This document shows, piece by piece, positions 8,744 to 18,998 of a DNA stretch of 64,000 nt. The notes under the pieces were generated by a model, which saw only the letters and a list, made by a program, of their open reading frames with translations, made no database searches and was not told where the DNA came from. How positions within the stretch are numbered: position 1 is the first letter of the stretch; the number at the start of each line of letters is the position of its first letter. Position numbers and translations under genes: made by a program. Origin of the DNA: Lachnospiraceae bacterium (GTDB lineage Bacteria; Bacillota; Clostridia; Lachnospirales; Lachnospiraceae); NCBI GenBank assembly GCA_902363665.1, contig CABJAW010000020.1, positions 9,030-73,029 on the forward strand, read 5' to 3'.

Positions 8744-9355
8744 ATGGAAGAAATGGAAGTAGAAAAATCAGAACCACAGAAATTAGAAACAGAAAACCAG
8801 GAAAAACTTGTCAGAAAAAAGCGGGAAGAAATCGAGCAGCAGCTTCTTGACCTTCCAATCGTGCAGTATGCGTGGCTTTCGGAAAAGGACATTCCATTTT
8901 CGGATCATGTACGTGAAATCTGCCGGAAGGAATGCCCGCGTTACGGGAAGAGCTGGTCCTGTCCGCCGGGAGTCGGAACCGTAAAGGAATGTCAGGGACG
9001 GTGCAGCCATTTTTCGGAGGTGTTTGTATTTACGACGATCGCGGAGGTGGCGGATGTTGACAATCTGGAGGAGACGCTGGCAACGCGGCCGGAGCATGAG
9101 GCGGTGACAAAAAAGGTGCAGGAGGTTTTGCGTCCCTATTTTGGGGAGACGCTTGCACTCTCCGCACAGTCCTGTGAGATCTGTGAGAAATGCGCCTACC
9201 CGGATGGTCCGTGCCGCTATCCGGATCAGATGATGCCCTGCGTAGAGGGATATGGGATCGTGGTACTGCCGCTGGCAGAAAAAGCGGGGATTGAGTTTAT
9301 GAACGGAGCAGGGATCGTGACGTGGTTCGGGATGGTGCTGCTGGCGGAGGAATAG
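8744..9355 (+). CDS. DUF2284 cysteine-rich metal-binding protein
   Basis: About 203 residues. A charged N-terminal helix (1-40) is followed by the DUF2284 pattern: C-R-K-E-C-P-R-YGKSWSCPPGVG, then C-x3-C, and in the C-terminal half C-x2-C-x2-C-AYPDGPCRYPDQMMPC. The clustered cysteines suggest metal or Fe-S binding. The family is widespread in anaerobes and functionally unassigned. The ATG at 8744 is preceded by a GGGAGAGA site. The gene stands alone behind a repeat-containing leader. Confidence 0.85.
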   Translation: MEEMEVEKSEPQKLETENQEKLVRKKREEIEQQLLDLPIVQYAWLSEKDIPFSDHVREICRKECPRYGKSWSCPPGVGTVKECQGRCSHFSEVFVFTTIAEVADVDNLEETLATRPEHEAVTKKVQEVLRPYFGETLALSAQSCEICEKCAYPDGPCRYPDQMMPCVEGYGIVVLPLAEKAGIEFMNGAGIVTWFGMVLLAEE

Positions 9356-9415
9356 CCGGAAATGCGGTATTCCTGAAACACATAATCAAAGCTCTAAAAA
9401 CGTCAGAGTTCATTT

Positions 9416-10348
9416 TTATATCCACAGGCTATATAACAGGATCATAAACGGCATAGTCAAAATCGAGCATGCAGTGGTAAGTACATAGAGGATACTGGAA
9501 TATGCGGCATCTTTATCGTAGAGCTGTGCCAATGACGTAACGGTAGCGCAGGCTGGCGTGATGCAGGCAAGATATACGGTAAGAAGGATATTTTTTCCAT
9601 CCGGTATCCATTTTGCTGCGCCGGAAATTCTGATAACAAGCAGGATGACAAGCGGACAGACAAGCAGTCTTAGAATAACCGGAATGTAGTTTCGAATCCG
9701 CGCAAATACATCTTTAAGCGGCGTCTCGGAAATTGCCATGCCGGCAAGAAGCATTCCCATAGGGCCGATCATGTCTGCCATCATATCAATCGTTTCAGCC
9801 GGAACTTTCGGTAAACGAATCCCGGTAAAAAATAATAACGCACCTGCCAGTATAGAGATGACGTTGATATTCAACAGGATCTTTTTCCATTGTAAATGCT
9901 CATCTCTGCAAAGCATATGACAGCAGTGAGTCCAGATCAGGATCAGCTGAACCACGATGAAGCTGCAGGAATAAATAACATATTCATCTCCAAGAAGTGC
10001 TTTGATAAGAGGTACAACCAGGATTCCACCGTTTGTATAAATGACAGTAAGCTGTTCAATCACATTCAGCTTCAGCGGCTTTCGAGTGATTGCTGCAATC
10101 AGAATGAAGACAATATGTGCAGCGACAGAAGCTGTCAGTGTATACAACAATCCATTTCGTACCTGTGGTGTATATTCAATCTGAAAAGAATTGATGATTA
10201 CGCAGGGTAAAATCAGGTAAACAAGTATCACAGAGATACATTTACTGTCTGAAGCTTTTAACTTTCCTGTTTTTACAAGCAAAAATCCAAGCAGAAGAAT
10301 CAGAAATAATTTAAGAATCTGTTCCGCAAGTAATACGCTTATTTCCAT
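9416..10348 (-). CDS. AEC family transporter, second copy
   Basis: About 310 residues with ten hydrophobic segments; same family and architecture as 2367-3284, but clearly diverged. The start at 10348 (MEISVLLAEQ) is supported by GAAGGA six bases upstream; in-frame ATGs further upstream add a short hydrophilic piece with no site. Likely an organic-acid carrier; substrate unknown. Confidence 0.83.
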   Translation of the reverse strand: MEISVLLAEQILKLFLILLLGFLLVKTGKLKASDSKCISVILVYLILPCVIINSFQIEYTPQVRNGLLYTLTASVAAHIVFILIAAITRKPLKLNVIEQLTVIYTNGGILVVPLIKALLGDEYVIYSCSFIVVQLILIWTHCCHMLCRDEHLQWKKILLNINVISILAGALLFFTGIRLPKVPAETIDMMADMIGPMGMLLAGMAISETPLKDVFARIRNYIPVILRLLVCPLVILLVIRISGAAKWIPDGKNILLTVYLACITPACATVTSLAQLYDKDAAYSSILYVLTTACSILTMPFMILLYSLWI

Positions 10349-10688
10349 AAGAAATCCTTCTTTCATTTTTTGCACACCATAATAGCATCAGGCGTTGGAA
10401 AAAGCAAGCTGTTGCGTTATGTATGCACTGCCAGCTCTCCATTCTTTCATCTGGAGGGGCAGGTTTGTCTCTGGAAAATCCGTTTTTTTCCAGAAAAAAT
10501 GTCCGATTTCACAGAAACACCACATTTTAATCACAATTCAGTCAAAGGAAGCCATTATACTGTCATCATAAAGAAAAAGAAAAGACAACAGAAACGAAAG
10601 AAAGCAAAAAGAAAGGCTCCGGTGATCCCCCCGGGTGACGGAAGCTTCCGGGAGTTTCTGAGATACAAAGACTAAGGAGGTCTTATAT
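10349..10688. other. intergenic region between divergent AEC carrier and htrA
   Basis: No convincing gene. An open frame at 10370-10675 has no ribosome binding site and a mixed, partly poly-lysine composition. A TATACT at about 10555-10560 could be a -10 box for htrA, without a clear -35. The stretch 10615-10655 is GC-rich and could fold. Confidence 0.5.
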
Positions 10689-11930
10689 ATGAAAAAACAG
10701 ACATTGATTTCTCTTTTATGTGCAGGCGTTTTAACGGCAGGTGCAGTTACCGGACTGATGGGATTTGCAGATAAGGACAGTGCAAACGATGTTTCTCTTA
10801 TGAGCAGTAAAAAAGTGGAGCTGATCTCTACAAGCTCTGATATCGATACCGCCGAGGTTTCAACAGACGGCACGATCACAGGAGTCAGCGATGTGGCAGC
10901 GGCAGTAATGCCGGCAGTCGTATCGATTACAAATAAATCAGTACAGGAAGTGCAGAACTACTTCAGCAGATACGGATACGGTGCTCCGTCTTATACAGAG
11001 GAGAGCACAAGTGCAGGCTCCGGAATCATCATCGGACAGAATGATGACGAGCTTTTGATCTGTACGAACAACCACGTAGTAGAAAACTCAACAGAACTTA
11101 CCGTTGGTTTTGCAGACGGCTCCGCGTATGAGGCAGTTGTCAAAGGAACCGATGCAGCAAATGACCTGGCGGTTGTAGCGGTCAAACTGGATGATATTTC
11201 CGATGACACGATGGATGCAATCAAGATCGCAGAGATCGGTGATTCGGATGATCTGGTAGTCGGTCAGCAGGTTGTTGCGATCGGTAATGCACTTGGTTAT
11301 GGACAGTCCGTAACGACCGGTATCGTCAGTGCGCTGAACCGTACGATCCAGATCGAGGGCAATGAGCAGACACTGATCCAGACTGATGCAGCAATCAATC
11401 CGGGCAACAGCGGCGGCGCACTTCTTGATATGCAGGGCAGAGTCATCGGTATCAACTCCGCAAAGGCATCTGCGAACGGTGTTGAGGGTATGGGTTATGC
11501 GATCCCGATTTCTACTGCAAAACCGATTCTTGAGGATCTGATGAATAAAAAGACAAGAACAGAAACGGTCAGTGAAGAGGACAGCGCTTATATCGGAATC
11601 ACCGGCAAGGCAGTTTCGAATGAAATGTCAGAGCTTTACGGCATCCCGGAAGGCATTTATGTCACTGATGTCAGTGAAGGAAGCCCGGCAGAGGATGCAG
11701 GTCTGAAGAAAGGTGACATCATCACAAAGTTTGATGGCAGCAGCGTGACAAGCATGTCCGGTCTGAAAGAGACACTTGCTTACTATGCGGCAGGCGAGGA
11801 AGTTCCGGTTACCATCAGCCGTCAGTCCGGTGATGGATACGAGGAGCAGAAAGTAACACTGACCCTGGGGGCTGCAGCAGATTACCAGAGCCAGGCAGAC
11901 GACAGTAATAACAGTAACTCCGGCAAGTAA
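10689..11930 (+). CDS. htrA: HtrA-type trypsin-like serine protease with PDZ domain
   Basis: Envelope quality-control protease that degrades misfolded exported proteins. An N-terminal hydrophobic segment (about 5-25) is a signal or membrane anchor. The protease domain shows the triad: His in CTNNHVVE, Asp in AANDLAVVAVK, Ser in NPGNSGGALL. A single PDZ domain (about residues 295-395) includes DVSEGSPAEDAGLKKGDIITKFDG. Length 413 matches Gram-positive HtrA proteins. CTAAGGAGGTC precedes the ATG. The gene appears monocistronic. Confidence 0.92.
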   Translation: MKKQTLISLLCAGVLTAGAVTGLMGFADKDSANDVSLMSSKKVELISTSSDIDTAEVSTDGTITGVSDVAAAVMPAVVSITNKSVQEVQNYFSRYGYGAPSYTEESTSAGSGIIIGQNDDELLICTNNHVVENSTELTVGFADGSAYEAVVKGTDAANDLAVVAVKLDDISDDTMDAIKIAEIGDSDDLVVGQQVVAIGNALGYGQSVTTGIVSALNRTIQIEGNEQTLIQTDAAINPGNSGGALLDMQGRVIGINSAKASANGVEGMGYAIPISTAKPILEDLMNKKTRTETVSEEDSAYIGITGKAVSNEMSELYGIPEGIYVTDVSEGSPAEDAGLKKGDIITKFDGSSVTSMSGLKETLAYYAAGEEVPVTISRQSGDGYEEQKVTLTLGAAADYQSQADDSNNSNSGK

Positions 11931-11964
11931 ATAGATCATCTGGCATCAGAGTATGTTTGGCGAT

Positions 11965-11988
11965 GAGGCGGATTGCAAAGATCCGCTT
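11965..11988. repeat. dispersed hairpin element A, copy
   Basis: GCGGAT-TGCAAAG-ATCCGC, same arms and 7-base loop as the copies near 6057 and 49590, lying just downstream of htrA. Confidence 0.55.
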
Positions 11989-12057
11989 CGCAGCCGTAAC
12001 AAAAACACATCGAGATAGCACAACGTTAAAGTAATAGCGTGCTGATGCAAAAAATAA

Positions 12058-12086
12058 TTGCCAAATGATTTTTGGTAGTGTATAAT
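12058..12086 (+). promoter_or_regulatory. promoter for gdhA
   Basis: TTGCCA at 12058-12063 and TATAAT at 12081-12086 with an exact 17-base spacer. It implies a leader of about 220 bases before gdhA. Confidence 0.75.
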
Positions 12087-12117
12087 AATCGCATGTGTGT
12101 GACGGAGCAGACATAGA

Positions 12118-12145
12118 TACCCGCGGCGCAGCCGCGGGTATTTTG
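12118..12145 (+). promoter_or_regulatory. GC-rich leader hairpin, possible attenuator
   Basis: A 10-bp stem, TACCCGCGGC at 12118-12127 and its complement at 12131-12140, with a GCA loop, followed by TTTTGGGTT. It lies about 25 bases into the predicted gdhA transcript. The short T-run makes termination uncertain. Confidence 0.45.
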
Positions 12146-12286
12146 GGTTATATAGCGGACAGGATACAGCCTGCAGAGTGATAAAATTCATGTGCAGACC
12201 AAAATGACAGTCATCTGCTATGCGATAACCGGATATCCGTGAGGAGACGCGGCAGCAGAAACTGTGTTTTCCGGTATGCCGCATAA

Positions 12287-13651
<1,365 letters not shown>

Positions 13652-13710
13652 GGCTGATGTAAGCTGCATTATAAAAGAAAAAAGGCAGATCGCAAAGATG
13701 GTCTGAACGG

Positions 13711-13750
13711 GGTCGAAATTCTGATTTTGGAATTTCGGCCTCTTTTTATT
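13711..13750 (+). terminator. intrinsic terminator of gdhA
   Basis: GGTCGAAATT at 13711-13720 pairs with AATTTCGGCC at 13731-13740 (one G-T pair), followed by TCTTTTTATT. Confidence 0.85.
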
Positions 13751-13850
13751 TCGTGGCTCTCCTACAGGCAGTGAAGTGGATTGCAAATAGCCGCATTCTC
13801 CAAACAGTTGCCAAACCGCCGCAAACGACCTAAATTCTCTGCAATATCGC

Positions 13851-13879
13851 TTGCGTATCGAATGGAGGTATTATATAAT
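13851..13879 (+). promoter_or_regulatory. promoter of the methyltransferase-GH3-HD-GYP operon
   Basis: TTGCGT at 13851-13856 and TATAAT at 13874-13879 with a 17-base spacer, about 75 bases upstream of the first gene. Confidence 0.65.
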
Positions 13880-13954
13880 GATGCCAGGGTCAAAAACTGC
13901 GTATCTGGATGACAGTTCGGAAATCTGATCCTGCGTGAAAACAAACGATATGGA

Positions 13955-14554
13955 ATGAAACGGAAAACGAGAATGACTTGGGTGGAATGGACTGGATGTG
14001 CAGGTTTTCTGTGCTATTTTCTTTATGATATCAACAGCATTACGTGGAAAAACAAGCTGCTTCAGAGGTTCTTTTTACTGGGGACTCTGTTAGTGGCTTT
14101 TTCCAGTGTCGGGATTATTGCAGATGGTTTTGACGGGATGAGGAAGCAGCCGCTGTGTGTGGTGTTTTTCGGAATATTTGCATTGTTTTTTTTCGGACTA
14201 ATGGTGTATACTCTGTTTTTTGCATTACCGTTTGGAGAAACGTATGTGGAGGAAAATCACAGAAGAAAAACGTATACGAAAGGCATGTATGCACTGTGCC
14301 GCCATCCCGGTGTCCTGTGGTTTGCACTTTTCTATCTGGCACTTGCACTTATGATCGGAACAGCGCGTGCTGCTGTGGACGGTGCTCTTTTGACAGCATG
14401 GAATGTCTGCTACATCTGTCTGCAGGATCGGGTGATTTTTCCACAGACGTTTTATGATTATGAGAAATACAGAAAAACGACTCCGTTTCTCTTTCCAAAC
14501 CGGAAAAGTGCCGGAAGGTGTTTTGACTTTTTCAGAAGGGAGATGAAAAAATGA
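13955..14554 (+). CDS. isoprenylcysteine methyltransferase-like membrane protein
   Basis: About 199 residues with four to five membrane helices. The C-terminal half has YALCRHPGVLWF, the RHP motif shared by ICMT, PEMT and related SAM-dependent membrane methyltransferases, followed by hydrophobic segments and VIFPQTFYDYEKYRKTTPFLFPN, the usual end of the fold. Such enzymes methylate lipids or lipidated small molecules in the membrane. It overlaps the GH3 gene by four bases (ATGA), implying translational coupling. Substrate unknown. Confidence 0.6.
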   Translation: MKRKTRMTWVEWTGCAGFLCYFLYDINSITWKNKLLQRFFLLGTLLVAFSSVGIIADGFDGMRKQPLCVVFFGIFALFFFGLMVYTLFFALPFGETYVEENHRRKTYTKGMYALCRHPGVLWFALFYLALALMIGTARAAVDGALLTAWNVCYICLQDRVIFPQTFYDYEKYRKTTPFLFPNRKSAGRCFDFFRREMKK

Positions 14555-16158
14555 GCCTTAGCGAACGGCTGCAAAAGCGGGAATATCAGGAAATCTGGAA
14601 TCAGTACTGTGGATTTCTGGATCTGAACATTGAAGAATATATGAAGATTCAGAATCGCCTGATGGAAGAACAGATTCAGCTTTTTAGCAGCTGTGAGCTT
14701 GGTTCATTGATTCTGAAGGGGAAAAGACCGCAGACGATAGAAGAGTTTCGCAGGATGGTTCCACTGACAACGTATGAGGATTATGCGGATATTCTTCTGA
14801 GAAAACAGGCGGAAAGTCTTCCGGGAAATCCGGTGATCTGGATTCAGACAACATGGGAAGGCGGAAAGCATCCGATCAAGGTGGCACCGTATACACGAAG
14901 TATGCTGGATACGTTTCGGAATAATGTTGTGGCCTGCCTGCTTCTGGCAACAAGTGAGGAGAAGGGACATTTTTCCTACGAGGAAGGAGATAAGATGCTT
15001 TACGGGCTGGCGCCGCTGCCGTATGCAACGGGGCTTTTGCCGCTGCTTCTTGGTGAGGAGACAGATATTCGTTTTCTGCCGGAAGTAAAGGAAGCAGTGA
15101 ATATGACATTCAGTCAGCGTAATAAGCTTGGATTTAAGCTGGCACTGCAAAAGGATGTAGAACTGTTTTTCGGTCTGGGAAGTGTGACGTATGCAGTGAG
15201 CCAGAGTCTGGCATCATCAGGAGGAGGCAGCGGCAATCTGCGCAGTCTGCTTGGCTGTGAGCCGCATATGCTTTATCGGATGGCCCGGGCAAAGCATCTA
15301 AGCAAAAAAGAGGGCCGGCCGATTCGTCCCAAAGACCTGTTTGGGCTGAAGGGATTTATGGTAGCGGGAACGGACAACCGCTGTTATAAGGACGAGCTGG
15401 AAGAATTATGGGGAATCCGGCCAATGGAGATTTTTGCAGGTACAGAACCGTCCCTGATCGGAACGGAAAGCTGGACACGCGATGGCATGTACTTTTTTCC
15501 GGACAGCTGTTTCTATGAGTTTATCACAGAAAAAGATATGGAGGAGTTGGAGGAACATCCGGATTTTATTCCACAGACACTTTTGATGAATGAGGTGCTG
15601 CCGGGCGAAAAATATGAGCTGGTGCTGACAGTATTAAAGGGCGGTGCGTTTGTCCGGTACCGCTGCGGTGATGTATATCGCTGTGTTGGGCTGTCAAACC
15701 GGGAGGATGGGACAAAAATTCCACGTTTTGAATATATTGACCGTGTGCCTTCGATTATAGATATTGCGGGATTTACAAGAATATCTGAAAATGGGATCAT
15801 AAGTGCGATCCGCTTATCCGGTCTTCCGGTGATACATTGGACGGCGGCAAAAGAATTTAATGAACAGAACCGGCCGTTTCTGCATCTGTATGTGGAAATG
15901 GAGTCAGAAGCGTTTGTACAGCGGGCAGTGAGCACAGAGATTCTGAGGGAGATTCTGACGACATATTTTAAATACATCGATCAGGATTACCGCGATCTGA
16001 AAAAGATACTCGGAATGGATCCTCTGGTCGTGACGATTTTGCGGTGTGGGAGTTTTGAGGCATACCGAGAAAAAAACGGAAAAGAGATCCGGCATATGAA
16101 TCCTTCAAAGAGAGAACTGACGGAATTGATTCAGATACAGAAAAGCAATTGGAGATAA
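14551..16158 (+). CDS. GH3-family acyl-adenylating enzyme
   Basis: Resembles the GH3 auxin-promoter family, a branch of the adenylate-forming (ANL) enzymes that activates a carboxylate as acyl-AMP and in plants joins it to an amino acid. Length 535 residues is typical. Visible blocks include TTWEGGKHPIKVAPYT near residue 100 (the family's Ser/Thr-rich phosphate loop, here atypical), FAGTEPSLIG near 295 for the acyl-binding and AMP region, and YELVLTVLKGGAFVRYRCGDVYR near 355 with the conserved Asp. Bacterial members are poorly known. Placement between a membrane methyltransferase and a signalling protein suggests production of a modified small acid or lipid. Confidence 0.72.
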   Translation: MSLSERLQKREYQEIWNQYCGFLDLNIEEYMKIQNRLMEEQIQLFSSCELGSLILKGKRPQTIEEFRRMVPLTTYEDYADILLRKQAESLPGNPVIWIQTTWEGGKHPIKVAPYTRSMLDTFRNNVVACLLLATSEEKGHFSYEEGDKMLYGLAPLPYATGLLPLLLGEETDIRFLPEVKEAVNMTFSQRNKLGFKLALQKDVELFFGLGSVTYAVSQSLASSGGGSGNLRSLLGCEPHMLYRMARAKHLSKKEGRPIRPKDLFGLKGFMVAGTDNRCYKDELEELWGIRPMEIFAGTEPSLIGTESWTRDGMYFFPDSCFYEFITEKDMEELEEHPDFIPQTLLMNEVLPGEKYELVLTVLKGGAFVRYRCGDVYRCVGLSNREDGTKIPRFEYIDRVPSIIDIAGFTRISENGIISAIRLSGLPVIHWTAAKEFNEQNRPFLHLYVEMESEAFVQRAVSTEILREILTTYFKYIDQDYRDLKKILGMDPLVVTILRCGSFEAYREKNGKEIRHMNPSKRELTELIQIQKSNWR

Positions 16159-16162
16159 AACG

Positions 16163-18682
16163 ATGGGGACCTATGGATATATTTCGTGTATTGCACTTTT
16201 TTGTTACGTTTTTATGCTGCTTTTGATGCTGGCAGCACGGCGGAATAAGATTGCGAACAGCTTTCTGATCCTGCTCATCGCGATGATCTGCTGGACCGGA
16301 GGTTCTCTTTTTATGAGAAATCTGATCTGGCCCGGGTACCGGTTCTGGTATCACGTATCATTGTTCGGGCTGTTTGCCCTGCCCTTTGGATACTATCGTT
16401 TTATTACGGAATTTGCAGGGAAAACGAAAAAAAGCGAAAGTATTTTTTATGGTGTGCTGTATCTGCTTTTATTTGCAGTCAATGTGCCGCATGGATTTTT
16501 GCTGGCACCGCCGGAGCTGGTGAAGACGGGTGAAAAACTCTCGTTTGTCTATCGGACAAACTGGCATGTGATTTTACTTTTTGCAGCGGGTGGACTGACT
16601 GTGATCCATGTGCTAAGTGTACTGCTGCACTTTTGCCGGAAAAACCGGACGATGGGCAAGCAGTTTCAGCCGATCCTCCTTGGTATCTGTTTTCTGTTTG
16701 CCGGACAGATCGCGCTTCTGATACCGGTGTTTTCCGGATTCCCGATAGATATTCTTGGTGGATTGGTCAATGCATTTTTAATTCTGTATGCACTGATACG
16801 GAGAAGACTGTTTCAGCTGCGGCTCCTGGCATCTGAGGGGCTGTGTTATGGTGTCGGGCTCTTGTTGAATTTTGTGCTCTACTTTAACTTATCGCCTTAT
16901 ATTGCGGATGCACTGCAGCAGATTCTTCCGCAGACCTCAAATTATTATTCCCTGGTATTTTCTGTGTGTTTTCTGGGAACAGCAATGCTTTTGGCATTTG
17001 TCTGGCGTGAGATTATGAAAAACGTATTCGTGAAGGAAGAGCTGCAGCAGGCGGAGGATCTCAAAAATTTCAGCGCTGCCGTATCCAGGAGCCTCTGTGT
17101 TCAGGACATTCTGGATGAGATCATTCATGTGATCCGGCGTACGGTGCAGGTAGAAGGCATCTATATCTGTATTCAGGAGCTGCAAAGCGGTGATTATCTG
17201 ATGAAGTATAGTGACGGACCTTTGGATGACCGTTCCTTTCGTCTGAAAAAGGACAATCCGATGGTGTGCTGGCTGAAAAAGAGCGAAGGAATCCTCATGC
17301 GGGAATTCAGGACAACTGTGGAATATAAAGCCATGTGGGAAGCAGAGAAAAAACAGCTGAGAGATCAGAAGATTGAAGCATGCATCGGACTGAAGGATGA
17401 TGAAGATCTGGTGGGTGTACTTCTTTTGGGAGAAAAGAAGGGACATAAGAAGCTGGATAACAATGATCTGAAGCTGCTCAACTCGATTGCCTCTGTGGCA
17501 TCAATTGCGATCAAAAATGCACGGCTTTATGAGCAGGCTTATTACGAGGCACGGACAGATGAACTGACCGGACTTTTGAACCGGAAATATTTTACAGAGG
17601 TACTCAATGAGGAGTTCGAGAAAAACAAAGAAGGTTCGCTTGCACTGGTGATCCTTAATCTGGATGATTTCAAGCTTTACAATCAGCTGTATGGTACGAA
17701 GCAGGGGGATGAAACGCTGAAACAGGTCGGCAGGATCATTCAGGCAAGTGTCGGCGATAATGGGTATGTGGCGCGGTATACCGGGAAGGAATTCGCCGTG
17801 CTGCTTCCGAAGTACGATGTTTATGCGGCAAAGAACCTGACAGAATCCATTCAGAAGCAGATCTTTGCGATGAACCAGCACTCAGAGGACTGTACGCTGA
17901 AGGTACTGACCGTCAGTGCCGGCATCAGCGCGGCGCCGTATGCGGCGCGGACGGTCGGGGAGCTTCTCGAGAACGTGGATATGGCTGTTTACCATGTAAA
18001 GCGGAATGGAAAGAATGGCATCAAGGTATTTGATACACTGATCCAGGAGAAGCTGAGCACGAAGGAAGGGCAGACAGATCACGAGCATATTTATCAGGAA
18101 TATGAGTCGACGATCTACGCACTCACTGCGGCAATCAATACAAAGGATCATTATACATTCCAGCATTCGAAGAATGTGGCATATTATGCGACGGAGCTTG
18201 CAAAAGCGCTGAATCTGAATTCTGATGTGATTGAGATCGTGCGTCAGGCGGCTCTGCTTCACGACATCGGAAAGATCGGAATTCCGGAGAGCATTTTGAA
18301 CAAGCCCGGGCGGCTGACGGATGACGAATACGATGTGATCAAGGGGCATGTGGAGGCATCCATCGGAATTATCCGTCATTTGCCTTCGCTGGATTATGTG
18401 ATCCCGGCGGTGATCGGTCATCATGAACGTTATGACGGAAAAGGGTATCCAAGACGGATTGCGGGAGAGAATATTCCTCTGACTGCACGTATTCTGTGTG
18501 TGGCGGATTCCTTTGATGCAATGACTTCAAAGCGCTGCTACAAAGACGGCATTCCGGTCGAACGTGTGCTGAAGATTCTTCGGGAAGAAGAAGGCCGTCA
18601 GTTTGATCCGAAGCTGGCAAGGGTCTTTGGAGAGCTGGTGGAAAACGGAACGATACATGTGGTAAAGGAGTCTGTTGCCTGA
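16163..18682 (+). CDS. membrane sensor with GAF, degenerate GGDEF and HD-GYP domains
   Basis: An 839-residue protein. About residues 1-285 hold seven or more membrane helices of the histidine-kinase N-terminal 7TM type, then a GAF domain (about 300-450), a GGDEF-fold domain (about 460-620) and an HD-GYP phosphodiesterase domain (about 640-839). The GGDEF signature is replaced by TGKEF, so cyclase activity is unlikely. The HD-GYP part is intact: HDIGKIGIP near residue 699 and HHERYDGKGYP near 752, residues that hydrolyse cyclic di-GMP. Third gene of the operon, five bases after GH3. A membrane ligand probably controls cyclic-dinucleotide turnover. Confidence 0.88.
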   Translation: MGTYGYISCIALFCYVFMLLLMLAARRNKIANSFLILLIAMICWTGGSLFMRNLIWPGYRFWYHVSLFGLFALPFGYYRFITEFAGKTKKSESIFYGVLYLLLFAVNVPHGFLLAPPELVKTGEKLSFVYRTNWHVILLFAAGGLTVIHVLSVLLHFCRKNRTMGKQFQPILLGICFLFAGQIALLIPVFSGFPIDILGGLVNAFLILYALIRRRLFQLRLLASEGLCYGVGLLLNFVLYFNLSPYIADALQQILPQTSNYYSLVFSVCFLGTAMLLAFVWREIMKNVFVKEELQQAEDLKNFSAAVSRSLCVQDILDEIIHVIRRTVQVEGIYICIQELQSGDYLMKYSDGPLDDRSFRLKKDNPMVCWLKKSEGILMREFRTTVEYKAMWEAEKKQLRDQKIEACIGLKDDEDLVGVLLLGEKKGHKKLDNNDLKLLNSIASVASIAIKNARLYEQAYYEARTDELTGLLNRKYFTEVLNEEFEKNKEGSLALVILNLDDFKLYNQLYGTKQGDETLKQVGRIIQASVGDNGYVARYTGKEFAVLLPKYDVYAAKNLTESIQKQIFAMNQHSEDCTLKVLTVSAGISAAPYAARTVGELLENVDMAVYHVKRNGKNGIKVFDTLIQEKLSTKEGQTDHEHIYQEYESTIYALTAAINTKDHYTFQHSKNVAYYATELAKALNLNSDVIEIVRQAALLHDIGKIGIPESILNKPGRLTDDEYDVIKGHVEASIGIIRHLPSLDYVIPAVIGHHERYDGKGYPRRIAGENIPLTARILCVADSFDAMTSKRCYKDGIPVERVLKILREEEGRQFDPKLARVFGELVENGTIHVVKESVA

Positions 18683-18688
18683 AAAGGG

Positions 18689-18712
18689 AACAGGCTCCAG
18701 TCCTGTTTTGCG
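18689..18712 (+). terminator. possible terminator after the HD-GYP gene
   Basis: AACAGG at 18689-18694 and CCTGTT at 18702-18707 form a short stem followed by TTG. Weak. Confidence 0.4.
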
Positions 18713-18806
18713 TGAGTAATAAGCATGGCTGAGAATCATACAAAAATGTAAGAATTGCGAAAAAAGATTGCGAAAATGAGCTCTTGGATGCTATTATAAA
18801 AAAATC

Positions 18807-18948
18807 GTAACTGTTCAGAGCCAACCTCCAAAATGCTACGCATTTCGTCGGTGTGGCGTATCCGCCAAATAAAATTTCAAAAACAGGCTTAAAAATGCAA
18901 GCATTTTCCGCCTTTTTTATGAAATTTTGCTTGGCTCTGAACAGTTAC
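18807..18948. mobile_element. 142-bp MITE with 18-bp perfect terminal inverted repeats
   Basis: The ends are GTAACTGTTCAGAGCCAA (18807-18824) and its exact complement (18931-18948). Both are flanked directly by AAAAAATC (18799-18806 and 18949-18956), an 8-bp target duplication. Inside, AAATTTCA and TGAAATTT and two short palindromes (AAAATGC/GCATTTT) add structure. It encodes nothing. The 8-bp duplication points to mobilisation by a transposase of a family making 8-bp duplications, which is not in this window. Confidence 0.88.
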
Positions 18949-18998
18949 AAAAAATCGATAAAAGACAATAAAAGTAAGTGAAGTAAAGTGGGGCAGAA

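Noticed and set aside
8335..8892. Minus-strand frame of 185 residues with FTDTS repeats across the 72-bp units
   Set aside because: It overlaps the start of the DUF2284 gene, has no ribosome binding site, and the open frame is explained by a repeat period divisible by three.
10370..10675. Open frame of 101 residues upstream of htrA
   Set aside because: No ribosome binding site, basic low-complexity end, no family features; it lies in the promoter region.
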